This document shows positions 46,330 to 58,669 of a DNA stretch of 64,000 bases, one piece after another. The translations under genes and the position numbers were made by a program. Each line of letters starts with the position of its first letter. The first letter of the stretch is position 1. Source of the DNA: Motacilla alba alba (lineage: Eukaryota > Chordata > Aves > Passeriformes > Motacillidae); NCBI RefSeq assembly GCF_015832195.1, contig NC_052027.1, positions 15,992,149 through 16,056,148 on the forward strand. Reading direction: 5' to 3'. The notes under the pieces were generated by a model, which was not told where the DNA came from, ran no database searches, and saw nothing but the letters and a program-made list of their open reading frames with translations.

Positions 46330-47135
46330 ATTTGCTTTGCTTTTCCTCTCCCTGTGTGGCCGTGGTATCCTGTGCTCCCTGGAATGGCAGTAGCACCACA
46401 GCAGCAGTGACAAGCTGGCCGGGCACCGAGCAGGGTGTCTGGGTCAAGGAACACCAATGGTCACTAACCAGATGGTATTTCTCGTTCCCCAGCTCTCTCA
46501 GTGGCTATCCAGCTCCTTCACATGAAGGTAACAGCCCAACACACCTTCACAAAGCCAGAAAAACAGGAACATGAATGACCTTTTTTTTTCTGAGACACAA
46601 GCTCAAACCTTTCAGTCTAACAGGGATGCTGGCTGCTGCCCTGGTGACAGGCAGAGCTCCAGTTTCCACCTACAGCCCTGCCAGTGATGCCTCCTGCCCA
46701 GAGATATCCCCTGGGAGCTTGACTCCCTCCACACCCTCCCTCTCTTGTGATTGTAACCCTCATATCCATCTAGTACCAGGATTTTAGGATCTCCAGCCAT
46801 CCTCACCCCAGCAGGACCCACAGCTATGCCAGCATGACGCCCTGCTGCTGTCTCAGCCCTGAGATGGCTGTGCTTGCCTCTCCAATGCTCTGTTCCTCGA
46901 CCAAACCCCTGCTCCATTTGTCCAGTGTGTGCAAATGTCCCCAACAGAGCAGGGTGACAGCACCCAGAGCAGAGATGTACCAGTTTCAGCCAGTCCAGGA
47001 CCATCTCCCCAAACACAGCCAGTGAGGATGCCCAGGGAGAGTCAAATGATCACACGAGCACCCCCTGATGCCCCCAAATCCTCCTGACCTCCAGCATCCC
47101 GTGATGCAGAGATTTAGCTCATCACTGCCAGTGCC
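46330..47135. other. GC-rich non-coding stretch, nothing recognised
   Basis: No exon, repeat family or RNA gene seen. Confidence 0.5.
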
Positions 47136-47139
47136 AGCA

Positions 47140-47345
47140 ACACTCTCAATAATATTTTCCTCTTCCAAATTTGTCTAATTACTTCTGGAAGCTTTCTAAA
47201 CTCATCTGGCAGCCAGTTCCGCTGTTCTCCTTCCTTCTGCCATAGAGAAGCCACGTGTGTTTGCTCTCCTCCTGCCATCTATTAATTTAATTTGATGCCC
47301 CAGCAACTGATTAGCAGTAGCAAGGAAAAGACATTTCCTACCGAC
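47140..47345. promoter_or_regulatory. candidate conserved non-coding element
   Basis: Contains CTCTCAATAATATTTTCC, CAAATTTGTCTAATTACTTC, CATCTATTAATTTAATTTGATGCC and CTGATTAGCAG. The CTAATTAC word matches those at 6641 and 48691, and CTGATTAG matches the 21107 site. Shared short words may be chance. Confidence 0.33.
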
Positions 47346-47349
47346 CCCA

Positions 47350-48635
47350 CAGTGCTCAGCCCTGCCTGCACAGCCCAGGTTACCCCTCTGCAGCTTTGAG
47401 ATGCTCATAAAGATTGCCAAAGCTCATGAGGATGTCCACAGCCCATGTCACTCTGCTCTGTCCCTGCCCTGGCTCCCCACTCTCTCTGCAGCAGGGATCA
47501 GAGCTGCAGGCAGTCTTAATTTCCCACGCAGACACACAGTAGATTAATGCAACAGTCCATAACCGTGTTCTGGGTTTCGTTTTCTCTTTGTTTCCAAGAA
47601 ATCCATTACACTCAACCTGAGGTTTGGATCGTTACAGGGTACTAAGTCAATATTTTCATGGAAGTGTTAATCCTAACTCCAAAACAGAGCTCCTCACCAG
47701 CAGCAGCCAGGTCAGCCCATGGCATTGCTTATGGATGCAAGGATCGTTTCTCCTCACGTGCATCACTCAGCCTCCAACAATGCTGGATTTCATCTGCTGC
47801 TTTACCAGGCAGCCACTCGCCCCCTGATGTCCTTTGCAGCTCTTTGCACTGACCCATTCTCACCATCCAGGACAAGCCAGGGGCACCAGGCACCTTTGGC
47901 ATAGTGTTCTCAGACTCCTGCATACAAAAACACCGAGCGGTGCTGATCCTACAGAGATCAGCACTGAGAAAACTTACACTGTATCTTCCAATCTCTGATT
48001 TATCCAATTACTTATCACCCCTCTTATTCTAAAGCAGGTTAGCTCTTTATAAGCCCATGCTGAGGGACTGTAGCACAGTGCTCATGACAACCCAAGCAGG
48101 AATATTTCCCCCAGAGCATCTCTCTTTTGCTCACAAATGCAGTGCAGACCCTTCCTTGCCATGCCCCACCTGCACACATCTCCTGATGTGTCTGTAATGA
48201 CTCTGCCCTGTGAGTGGGACATTGCTTCCCTGGTGTGCCCCGCTCTGGTCCAAGGCAAACACACCTCCATAACAGACACACATTACCAGTGACAGAGAAA
48301 ATTCAGAACAGGTAGGAAGGGGGACCTGGAGTCTCCAGCTGTAAGGTTTTCGGGTGCTATGACCATGCTGCAAGTGTGATCCCCCTCAATCCTGCAAACA
48401 GCCCCATGTGAGAGCCAGAAGGAAAGGCAGCAGTGAACTGGGGGCACCCACCATCCTAACACAGCTCTGTGGCAGGCAGGGACCAACAGCACCTGCAGGA
48501 GGATTTGCTGTCCCTAGGTTTGCTGCTTGGTAGGGATCTCCAAGGTGACAGTGACTTTAGGCGGAAGCAGCCATCAGGTCTCATCAGGGCCCCAAATGTC
48601 AGAGCAGGGACAGGTACTCGCTGGGAGTCAGCCCC
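47350..48635. other. GC-rich non-coding stretch, nothing recognised
   Basis: No exon, repeat family or RNA gene seen. Confidence 0.5.
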
Positions 48636-48639
48636 TAAT

Positions 48640-48805
48640 GTGTGCAAACAAGCTGCCGGGCTCATTGCGCGGCTCGCTCTGCTCTGCCAGCTAATTACAG
48701 CATTGTCAGGGACACTGATGCATGTGCCACTCACAGCAATTCAATTGTCCCCTCTGCTCTGTACATCTTATCAATATATGCGCAGATAGATTTTCCCTGA
48801 AATCT
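48640..48805. promoter_or_regulatory. candidate conserved non-coding element
   Basis: Starts with CpG-bearing CTCATTGCGCGGCTCGC, then CCAGCTAATTACAGCATTGTC (TAATTA core beside a SOX-like ATTGT), CACTGATGCATGTGCC, GCAATTCAATTGTCC and CTTATCAATATATGCG. Confidence 0.35.
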
Positions 48806-48809
48806 CACA

Positions 48810-51220
48810 GAGGTGCAAAGAGCTGCCTACAAGAGATGGATTTTGCTCTCAGCGTGCCAGGCAGGCAAACAGCACAGCTGACACCCACTGCCTCTGGGAG
48901 GCATCGTGGAACTCTCTGTGTTCCTGGAGGCTGCTGCAGAGACATGAGACAAAGGGGAGAAATGCACTTTAGGGTGGGCAGAGGGAGCAGGGGGAAAGTC
49001 CAGGGCAAACAACAGAAGGTCGTGACAAGGGGCTAATTTGAAGCCGAGAAGCCAATTTGCAGAGACAGAAGAGAGAAAAATGCCTTTGCAGCAGCCTGAC
49101 AGGAGAGTTGACTCTGAGGATGATGGCTTGGGAACCTGGGAGAAACATGGGAAGGGCACAGGGGGGAAATGTTTAATACAGGGAGGTGGAAAAGGTGAAA
49201 CACAGTAAGAAAAGCAGGCAGAGCCTGAAGGGATATTGCAGTGAGACAAGGTGGTGGTGAAAACCACCTATGACCAGAGGTTGTGACCACTTAGCAGAGA
49301 GGAGGGAGGAGGCAGAAACAACAGAAGCAGTAAGAGGAGAATGAAAACCAGCATCAACCTCAACTGCATGGGCACTGGAGCCAGCAGGACAAGCCCCTGC
49401 AGAGGCAGAGGGACTGTCAGTCATGGCTGGAGAGACTCACCCTTGTGTTCCCAGAGCAGCAACCATCACCCACATCCCCTGGGAAGAGGTGGCAGCCCCT
49501 GCAGTGCCAGGTGGCACATACTCAAAGGGTCCAGAACTCGCTGTCCCCATGTGCCAGAGAAGTCCCAGGGCTCAACAGCATGGCAATGCCAACCAGGTGC
49601 TGGCACCATCTTCCCAGCTGCTGGTTTGGCAAAATCTCTGAGGTCTATCACTGCAAAGGTGTTTAAGGTAGGCTGGAAAGTTGCCTCTCCATAAACTCAT
49701 GTGTCCAACACACATTGCTCACACCTGGGAAGTCTGGTGCAAATGTCCTTAGCCAGCACTGAGGGTACCACATGATCACAGAGATCACCATGACATTAGG
49801 ATTGCCCTCAGCCACCAGAGAGCAGCACGAGGTCAGGGTCAGACACGAACTTCACTGCAATTCAGTGTGATAAATCCATAAATCCACAAATCCACACATC
49901 TGATGTGTTTTCAGGGTGATGCTTGGGCTACAGGAAAATGTCACAACTCTTGGTATTTTTAAAGCGCACAGTCACTGATTGTAGCATCATGGTTTGCAGC
50001 ATGCCAAGTGTGTCCCATAAGAGCATAAAACCAGATCTTCTCATTTTGCATAAGTAAGACTTCACAGAACTCAAATGCCTGGAAAGTCTTTACATGAAAT
50101 ACATATGAAATGGGAGCAAAAAGCCACCTAAGAAACATTTTTAATTTATGAACTGTCAGACAAAAATGTCTCAGAATTAAAAGATAAGGGGGTTTAGAAG
50201 ATAAAGGGCTCTGCATCTGACACCCTCTGCAGCCTGGAAGCATCCACGTGATTCGTTTCTGAAATACAGATTTTCCCACTGTGCCAGAATGTGGGAGCAA
50301 TGGGTTGGGAGGCACAGACAGATGTGCTCCAAGCCAGAAGACAGATGTGCTCCCAGACAGAAGTATGGCAGGAGTTTACAACTGCAGTACTTATTTAAAA
50401 GGCAGCAATGCATTATCCCTTGGGGGGGAAAAGAATTTAAATAGTTTAAGAAAAGAAAACAGGATGATTAATTAAACTTGCTATTTCTAGAAAGAACCTG
50501 CCACAGCAGATGCGCTCTGGTCCTTCCCTGGGGATGGTTTACAAAAACAGAGCCCTGTGGCTCTTTGTTCCCCACAGCTTCGTGTTATTAGACAATGGCT
50601 GTGTCTTCTCTTCGTTATTTTAAGTTGTTGATCAGGGCTGATCTACAGGGAAGGGCCTTGGGCCACTTCGCAGAGACAACCACCCAGTGAGGAGCTTTGG
50701 GTCCCAGGCTGCTGCTGCCCCTCTCCAGCCACCTCTATTCCAGCTGAGCAGCACAGGAGCTCTTCGGTTCCAGCATGGGAGGCTCCTGTGGAGCAGAAGT
50801 TTGAAAGGTGTTCTGGGGAGGAACAGTCTCTCTCTCGGTTTAGGGTGAAGGCTGCTGGTCCCAGCCCCACCCCAGAGAGGAAGGTCAGAGTGAAACAGCT
50901 CTGCTCCACCATCCTCGCTGGGGAGCTGTCTGAGAAAATAGTATTGGAGCTTACTGAGGCAGCAACCATAGGGACAGAAAGAGCAAGCTGAAACTTATTA
51001 TAACCCTCCAAAAAAGCAAAATACCCTAGTGCACGTTTCCTGCTTGAGGCACCCTTCCTGGACTCCCGCAGGAACAGGAACACAGTCCTTAGGAGGTGGC
51101 ACACACAGCAGCGACTACAAACTGATAATGTACAAATTGTCACTTAAGTGGGATTACTGCTACCTCCTCCAGCAGCTTCTTTGCTCCCTGCTCTCCCTCA
51201 CCCTCCCTCTGCTCCAAAAG
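48810..51220. other. non-coding stretch with a short 9-bp repeat
   Basis: Three near-identical AAATCCAYA units occur at 49872-49898. The segment 49930-50175 is AT-leaning (AAATACATATGAAATGGG, CATTTTTAATTTATGAAC) and could be a weak element. No gene supported. Confidence 0.4.
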
Positions 51221-51224
51221 TGGG

Positions 51225-51565
51225 GGGGAGAATGACAGATGCAATATTTTACAAAATGAGATAATTATATAGCAGCCACATGGTGAGATTAGATTAGCAA
51301 GAGATTTCAATGCAGGGATATTTAATAAGAATGAGACACAGGTACATGGAAATGCAGGCAGCAAAAGGTCATCATCATCATCACCACGTTGAGATTATGA
51401 AACAAAACACTTATGACCTACACGGGCTTTGATGCTCGCTGCAGTAATTCTATTGTTATTGCAACACAAATAGGATTATTCTGAACAGGAGATGGATAGC
51501 TGCACACAGCCAACAAGAATTAAAAAATAACACTACAGTGACTACAGCAAAGCAGTTCAGATGCA
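51225..51565. promoter_or_regulatory. candidate conserved non-coding element (about 330 bp)
   Basis: An AT-rich block: AATGAGATAATTATATAGC, a tandem GATTAGATTA at 51287-51296 (two bicoid-class cores head to tail), GGGATATTTAATAAG, a (CAT)n-like GGTCATCATCATCATCACC, GAGATTATGAAAC, GCAGTAATTCTATTGTTATTGC and ATAGGATTATTC, which contains a full GGATTA word. Frames are interrupted. Confidence 0.4.
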
Positions 51566-51569
51566 GGGC

Positions 51570-51995
51570 AGAAACTCTATCCCATTTCCACCCTGTAAGG
51601 TTTGCACTCTAGTTCCTCATGCCAAACACCATGGGAACAGCCAACAGCTCGGGACCAAAGCCCTGTTTGCTGGCAGGAAAGCAGTAATAAGGCCCTGGAT
51701 GCAGGAGGACAAGGGCAGCCCTCCTCACCTCTGCCAGTCCACTCCACCTTGTGTTGGGCCAGAGCATGCCCACGAGGACGTGATCCACTGCAGAGAGTCC
51801 TCACAGAGGCAAGGCCTCCATTCGTCACTATCCCAGCCTTTGTTAACACTAATGCAAATCCATCTTTATGGATTACTGTCCTCTGTCTGTTGAAAAATTC
51901 TCTCCATGTTATCTTAAATGTGAGGGGGAGCAGGGAGGGGGCCGGAGGAGTCAGTCCTGGCAGCGTGGCGGAGCTGACATGACAGCCGAGGCGCG
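51570..51995. other. mixed non-coding stretch, nothing recognised
   Basis: No exon, repeat family or RNA gene seen. Confidence 0.45.
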
Positions 51996-51999
51996 CAGA

Positions 52000-52200
52000 G
52001 GGATCTGATACAGACACAGAGATGGATCACACAGATGAAGCGATAATTTCACAGCCATTAAGCCACACTCTATAGGAGCCTTCATTAAAGTCTGCTGGGG
52101 AGAGGAAGCAAGCCCTCTTGATTTTTTTCATTTTTTTTCTTAAGACAGCAAATAGTGACTTTCCAAGAGCATTCTTATTTTTATTTTAGAGAGGGACATT
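52000..52200. promoter_or_regulatory. candidate conserved non-coding element
   Basis: Contains GGATCTGATACAG, AAGCGATAATTTCACAGCCATTAAGCC, CCTTCATTAAAGTC, a T-rich tract and TCTTATTTTTATTTTAG. Moderate motif density. Confidence 0.27.
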
Positions 52201-52204
52201 CCCC

Positions 52205-54735
52205 ACAGGAACATCTCAGACCCTCTGCCGTTCTCTGGCTGTCCTGAAACCGTGAGTCCCCTGCCTGCCACAGATGCCGTGATCTGGGTAAGCCTGCAAG
52301 AGCACAGTCCTGATGGGAAGCCAGGTATGGCTCCACAGAGCCTCACAATTCGAGACGCAGGCACCACAAGGACACAGGAGTCTGGATCAAGATGCTTAAC
52401 CTCAACCTTGGACTGAGACGCAGACTCAGGACTCAGACCAGCTGATGCCACTTTCTCTGTCATGGGTCCCCAGGCATGAAACCTAATTATGTGCCTGCAG
52501 CTTGAAATTTTACTTTTGTTGCCCACACTGTACTGCCCTGGATATGAAAGACTAATTCTTAATAGCTGCTTAAAACCAGGCAAAAATAGCCCTCCTACGC
52601 ATGGCTGCTGCTCACCACTGCTGTCTCAGCAAGCTTCACCCTGGGAAAATGTCAGTGTTTGATTGACACCACAGAAACACCCATTGCAACATGTTCTAAA
52701 CAAAAACATCTGCACTAGCTTGTACAGCACAAGTCAGAGAGACGAGCCCCCCTCCCATCAGTGAGCGCAAAGATCAGGGCTGGCTCTGCCACTGGGCCAC
52801 CTGCACTCAGGCCCCTGAGCCCAGGAGCAAAGCAGGACCTGCAGGGACAGCCCTGCATGCCAGCTCACTGGGGGGAATGAGCTTCTCCTGATGAGTTCAG
52901 CAGCTTGTCACAGAAGCAAATAGCTCTGTGCCATGCCCCAGGAGGCTGGAGCTGGGCACGGCAACGACTACTGACTTGCCCATGTCTGTGGGGAAAGAGA
53001 CTAAATCCTCCTCTGGAAAGACAAGGGATAGTGGCCCTGTGCCTGGGAGATGGCTGTATCAGAGCTGGTCCTAGAGATATGTGTTCCCAGGGGAATGATC
53101 GTGGTGCACACACCTCCATGCCAGCACAGCACAGCGGGCTGGAGCCTTCCCACCTGGAGTGGTCCAGCACTCAGTGCATCCCACCAGAAAGTCAGCTCAT
53201 GGCTGCACAAAACAGACTGGCACTCAGCCCGTGAGATCCAACTCATCTTCTCCTCCCAGGGCAGGACAAACGGCTTTCACATGCAGGCACCATCTCCTCT
53301 GCCTCAGGTCATCTTCCAGCGTGGCTGGCAGCAAGGGAGCACTGCAGCAGGCAGGGAACTCCGAGCAGGCAGGGTGAGTACAAGATCTTACAGTTACATC
53401 CCAAAAATCAGAGACCCAAAATACAGAGACACAGTTAAATGCAGGCACGTTCCCCTTCTACAAGACAAATTGCTCTCAGTAATCTGGAATTACTTCTCTT
53501 GGGCTTTCTAAAGACTTCTCAAACATATTAGGACAGCCAGGAGCACAGATGAACTATTTAGCTTCCTTGATAGGAAAATATTCTCTTCACACAGCCAGTA
53601 CAACTTACAAGAAAGCCAATGGGGAAATCTGTACCATCTTCACACAGAGATGTGTAGAAATGATTAATACCTAAAGTTAGCCATGATTTATTGCCCTATC
53701 CCAGGCAAAAGGTGCCAAGACTAGATAATTCTGCCGTGTCCAAAGCTAGCTCATGGGCTGGAACGGCTTTGCAAAAACAAATGCAGCTTCACCAGCCCTG
53801 CTCATCGTTGAAGACCAAATCCTGGCAGGATAGTATCTTAATTTGATCCTCACAGCTTTATGGATACATATAGAAATGTCATCATTTTTTCCCACTTTAA
53901 GCTGTGCAAAAAGGCTGAAATTTGGGATTTGGATAGTCTTATCTGAACACCACAGTAAGCCATTAAAAACCAAAACAAAACCAAGGTAGAGCAATGGTGT
54001 AATAAGTGTTTTTGGAGTTCTATCAGTTTGGTTTGGATCATTTTTAAGCCACGGTAGAGAAGCAGCTGAGGCTGCAGGACAGACCATCCATCCTCCTCCA
54101 GCAGCACAGAGGGACAGAGGGATGCTCCCTGCTGCAGGTGCAGCAGCACTGGCTCCTGGTGCCCCTGCTCCAGTGAGCATTCCAGCTCCAGCCACACGGA
54201 TCTGCCACACTCTGACAGGGCTAAAATAAATGTGGAACACCTCTGGCTGCGAGGTGATGAATGTGCAGCTGGCACGCCAAGATTTCTGTGGGTCACCCTT
54301 CTGTTTAAGGTCAACACAATTATTTTAATTATTACCTGGATCTCAATTTCAATCGGTTGCCAAAGGGTGGGTATTTATCTGCATCCTGTGATGCAGGAGA
54401 GTGTTTCTGTGGGCATATCCAAGAGCTAATGTGTACTTTTCCCTGTGCCAGGGATGCCAACAGTCCCTTGGCCAGAGAAAGAGCTGGGAGGTTTCCCATG
54501 GGCCATCAGCACCTTCCCCCACCTTGCAAGCACCTTGGGCAGAGAGGACTGGAGCCAAGAGCTTTAGCCCAAGTTCCTCTAATGAACAAACTTCACATTC
54601 CCAAACCCAGCAGCAAAAACTAATTACAGTTTGCACTCTAGATTGAGAGCAAAAACTCACAGAGCTTAAAACGCCAAGCAGTTTTTCTTGCAATCTCCTG
54701 AAGGGGAAGAGGCTGACAAGCGCAGGATTGTACTA
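52205..54735. other. non-coding stretch, nothing firmly recognised
   Basis: An AT-leaning segment at 53570-53730 and 53860-54030 has scattered motif words (GAAATGATTAATACC, CATGATTTATTGCC). No exon, repeat family or RNA gene seen. Confidence 0.4.
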
Positions 54736-54739
54736 ATGG

Positions 54740-55265
54740 CTGTGGTGAAACACTCGCCCGTTTGCAGGAGTGCTTTGATACTCTCACCAGATGAATGCCA
54801 GCCAGCAAAATGATTAAAAATGCTAAGGCTGGCAAAATGTAGGAAGCTTTAAAGAGCGTGTATCAGAACAGCTTCCACCGCCCCGACACCGCCTTGGGCT
54901 CTGCAAATCCATTTCTCCCTACAATTGTGTGCAAGTACTAGTTTATCTCCCTTGTTAAGTAACCTGTATCAAAACGATCAGAGGAATATATTTTTGAAGT
55001 TTCTGGTGACCTAGTTCAAAGTAACAATGTGAAATTTATTCGTCCAAGCCAGGCACATGATGTGGGGAGACAACACTTCTCATCTGCATAAGGGCCTATA
55101 AATATCCTTATGCAAACCACGGCCAGGCTCTCGTTAATGCCAACACAACCTGAAAATAATGTTAAATACCGAAGGGAAAGGGAAATTCAATTACTCTCAT
55201 TTGATGCAGAGCAGGAGAATGCCCTTTAGCAGTGCAGTGGTTTATGAAGTGCAAGCAGCAGAGAG
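54740..55265. promoter_or_regulatory. candidate conserved non-coding element (about 500 bp)
   Basis: The longest continuous AT-rich, non-repetitive island in the right half: AAAATGATTAAAAATGC, TCCCTACAATTGTGTGC, CTAGTTTATCTCCC, GTTAAGTAACC, CAAAACGATCAGAGG, GAATATATTTTTGAAG, TTCAAAGTAACAATGTG, AAATTTATTCG, GCCTATAAATATCCTTATGC, CTCGTTAATGCC, AAATAATGTTAAATACCG and TTCAATTACTCTC. No sustained open frame. Conservation is inferred from texture only. Confidence 0.4.
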
Positions 55266-55638
55266 GTGATGGAGACGGCAGAGGGACCACATCTTGCTGA
55301 GCTGGGATCAGCTGCCCAAGGGCCCAGCGAGCCACAGGGACCCTCCAGCCAGAATTCGCTCAGTTTTCATGCTGCAGAGGTGTCAAACAATCATCTCCAG
55401 CTTTGAAGAGAGAGAGCCTACGAGTGATCACACATCTCTGTCCCCAGCTCATCTGGAGCCTTTGCTCCTGTCTCCAGAATGTGAGCTGCGTTTGGAACTC
55501 CACCTTGCCCTGAAACCCCCTGGTTAGTGGAAGCTAGGAGCACATAGCAAGGAGGGCTCACACTCGTGAATGATTCACTGTCAATAATAGTGAGTGTGCA
55601 TTAAGCTCTCCCAGCACACCTTAGAGGTGGAAAAAAGT

Positions 55639-55659
55639 CATCACTGAGTCTCAGTGATG
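55639..55659. repeat. perfect 21-bp palindrome
   Basis: Arms CATCACTGAG and CTCAGTGATG are exact reverse complements around a single T. The symmetry ends abruptly on both sides. It could form a tight hairpin or cruciform or serve as a symmetric binding site. TGAGTCTCA at its centre is close to, but not, an AP-1 site. Confidence 0.9.
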
Positions 55660-55664
55660 CCAAA

Positions 55665-56435
55665 CAGCCACCAGAGCCAAGCTGAGCTTACAGTCCCTTC
55701 CCCTGGAGCTGCCCTTTCCAAGCAGGCTGGGGTCAGCCAGGACTGCCTGTCCCACTGGTGCTATTATGAAGATCAGAAACCACAATCTAACTGAAAGCAT
55801 GGTGATGTTAATCCCTGCCAAATGCTACCCTGGCACTAGGAGTGTAAAGCCAGACTTGCTGGCTTGGCGTGTGTACCCAAGGACGCAAACAGAGGCAGCA
55901 CTCCTCTGGTATGGGACAGAGAAAATATTTCCAAAGTTCTCTGAAGCAAACATCACTGACACCCTCCCTGCAGCCCCTGTGCTGCTTGTGAAGATGGGCT
56001 GCACCACCCCAACCCTCACACAGTCCCTTGAGCTTTGAAGGTGCTTCTAAACAAGGGCTGAATCCTGAGGCTACTCAAAACAAAAGGAATCTACAACAGA
56101 GTAAGAGCAGAGTTCTTCCTTTCAGGAGCAGGAGCTGCCATGAGCCAGGGCTTGCTGTTCATGCTGTGCCAGCCCATGGACAAATAACCCTCCCAGTGAC
56201 AGGTCCACAGCCACCAACAAGGCTGTTCAGTAGCAGGTCCAGTTCAGAGCATCCCAAAAGCGCAGCGACTGGGATCAAATCCCTACTCTGCATCCATTCA
56301 TCTCCATGAGCAGTGGAAGAACACACGCCCCCACAGCCTTTATCATAAGCCACATCTGATATCCTCTCCACTGATCACCTCTTGCAAGCTGTCCTACTCA
56401 ATTCAGGAGAATAAGTCAAAGGTACCAGCCCTTCA
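55665..56435. other. GC-leaning non-coding stretch, nothing recognised
   Basis: No exon, repeat family or RNA gene seen. Confidence 0.45.
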
Positions 56436-56439
56436 TCCT

Positions 56440-56890
56440 CTCTTTAAGGCAGTTGTGTTTGCTTTTGAAGGCAGATATTATACAGTGGCACAATACAATC
56501 AGGAAAAGCAGAGGAGGAATGGCACCAGAGCCGTAACCACTCGCGATAAGAGGCAAGCGTGCAGTGCAATGAACATCTCTTTCCCATTAAACCTTTCTGA
56601 ATGACTCTCATTTCCAATCTTGATGCACCCTATGGAAAAATATGATAGGTTGTTCCTCATCTCTCTAATGTACTTTAAATAGACGATGCTCCAGATGGTA
56701 TTGACATTGCTAAACAAATTGTGAAATCCACATGCCAAAAATACTGTGGGTAAACATACTAAACCACCCCGTGCAACAAAAGAGGCTAAAAGAACTGCAA
56801 TCATCATCAACTTTAAATGCTACTCACATCGCAGAACAGGGACTGGGCTTCAATTTTTGTTACTTTTAACAAAAATAAGATAGTACAATA
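56440..56890. promoter_or_regulatory. candidate conserved non-coding element (about 450 bp)
   Basis: An AT-rich block: AGATATTATACAGTGG, GTAACCACTCGCGATAAGAGG, AGTGCAATGAACATC, CCCATTAAACC, ATGCACCC, AAATATGATAGG, GTACTTTAAATAGACG, GACATTGCTAAACAAATTG, AAAAATACTG and CAACTTTAAATGC. A 103-codon minus frame (56499-56810) is hydrophobic but has no splice support or recognised family. Confidence 0.37.
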
Positions 56891-56894
56891 CTAA

Positions 56895-58565
56895 TCAGAG
56901 ATGAGGCTTGTAACATGCTGCAGACAGGATCTGGGGGAAGAGCTGCCAGCTGCAGAGCCTTCCACATGTAGATGGAAGTGATGGGAGCAGCTCAGGTCAG
57001 CAAGGACAATGTCAGCGACACTCCATGCTTTGTGCCTGGCTGAAAACTTGGTGAGACTCAGTACAACTCTCAGCCAAAAACAACCCACCCCAAACAAACC
57101 CCCTCATAATACCACTCCTTTTTCTTGCCCCACTGATGCTCTCACCATGGCAGCTTGGAGTGACGTGGAGGGAAACAGGCTGCAGGGAGGCTCAGCACAG
57201 ACCAGCATGGTCCTTCCCAATGCCATTTCCCTTTCAAATGAAGATGTTGTTATGAAATATGGTCAACTTCAGCATTAAAGAAGAAATTAGGTTTCAAACT
57301 TGAGCAGCTCGAGTAGTTAACTCAAGAAAGAGCCACAGTACACTCTTTGTGCTATTAATGCTTGCAGTAAAACCCTACTTGGGAGTACAAATGGCATTTG
57401 GAAAATTATTAGCAAGAACAGCACTTAGCAAAATCCTTGGGGAGCTACCTCTTAAAAATCCTCTCTGATGGTGTTCAGAGAGACAGGCAAACAAGTGACC
57501 CGCTTCCTCAGAGTCTCCAGGCACAGGTAGCACAAATAAGGCTTTGGGCAAAAACCAGTTGCCACTAAACACCTTCTCTAGCTGGGAATCTGAGCCTGTT
57601 CTTGCATAAAGAGCAATTCTGACCTCAGGAGCAGCTGCCATGAAGCAGCTGAGGCTGTCAGGCACCAGCTCAGCTGTGTGAGTGCGCAGCAAGCCCAGGC
57701 ACAGCCACGTGTGCACACACAGCCCTCGGAGCGCCCTGCCAGCCCCGCTCCCCAGCACCATCCTCGGCACAGCCTCACCACTACAGAGGGAAAAAAAGGT
57801 AACAAAGAATCCTTGCCACCCTTCGCCCTGATTTTTCCCCCCAAAAGCAGCCCTGACTCCTCAGAGAACACTCTGAGGCACAGGCACAAAAATAACTCAC
57901 CAGGTAGAAAACACCCACTTAATAATGAGAGCTGAAGTGAGGACCAGGAAATCTTTCAAAAAAATCCAAGGAAAGTGCTGAGGAGCAAAGGGGCTGCAGG
58001 CTACTGAGAGGAAATCTGTCAATGGGTACAGCTGATCTGTGCTGCTGGGATGCCACGCTGCTCCTCTGGGAAGCTGTGTGCTGCTCCCCAAAACTGCAGC
58101 AGTCAGCTCCACCACCTCAGAGGGGGCAGGGAACACTTGGCTCTCAATTGCGAGTGGAGACAGTGAGGATAAGAGGCTACAACCACACCATTTCCACATC
58201 ACCAATGACAGCTTGCATTTGAAGGGGCTGCTCCCAACCTTAGCACCAGCATTTTCAGCCCAGCAAGGGCACTGGGATTTATGCCCTATGTTGCAGGGTG
58301 GCTCAGCTGGCATTTGTTATGATTGTTCCTGCTAATTTGTTTTACCATTGCTGCAGAGAGGAGCAGGCAGCAGCTTCTGGAGCAGTTGTCTCACTGTGGG
58401 TTGCAGGAGGAGAGCCCAGGGCTGTTGGTACCCTCCTCCTGTGCTGTGTTCAGGCACCATTCAGGGGGCTGCTGGGCACCCCAAGCAACAGGGATGAGTT
58501 GAGCCTGGCATCAGTACCCTCCCCAAACACTGCTGGGTGCTCCTTCCTCTCATGACAGACAGCTG
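56895..58565. other. mixed non-coding stretch, nothing recognised
   Basis: An AT-leaning patch lies at 57230-57420. No exon, repeat family or RNA gene seen. Confidence 0.4.
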
Positions 58566-58569
58566 CTGT

Positions 58570-58665
58570 CTCAGACAGATGTCACAGCTTTATTTTTACT
58601 TGAGTCATTGCGACCAGAAGAATTAATGACAGTTTATATTTTACTTTTATAAACCATCAGTTCTT
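58570..58665. promoter_or_regulatory. small candidate non-coding element
   Basis: A short AT-rich block: CAGCTTTATTTTTACTTGAGTC, AAGAATTAATGACAG and TTTATATTTTACTTTTATAAACC. Could be neutral. Confidence 0.25.
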
Positions 58666-58669
58666 CCCT

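Noticed and set aside
56499..56810. 103-codon hydrophobic minus-strand frame
   Set aside because: No splice sites, no recognised family, and it lies across a motif-rich AT island that better explains it.
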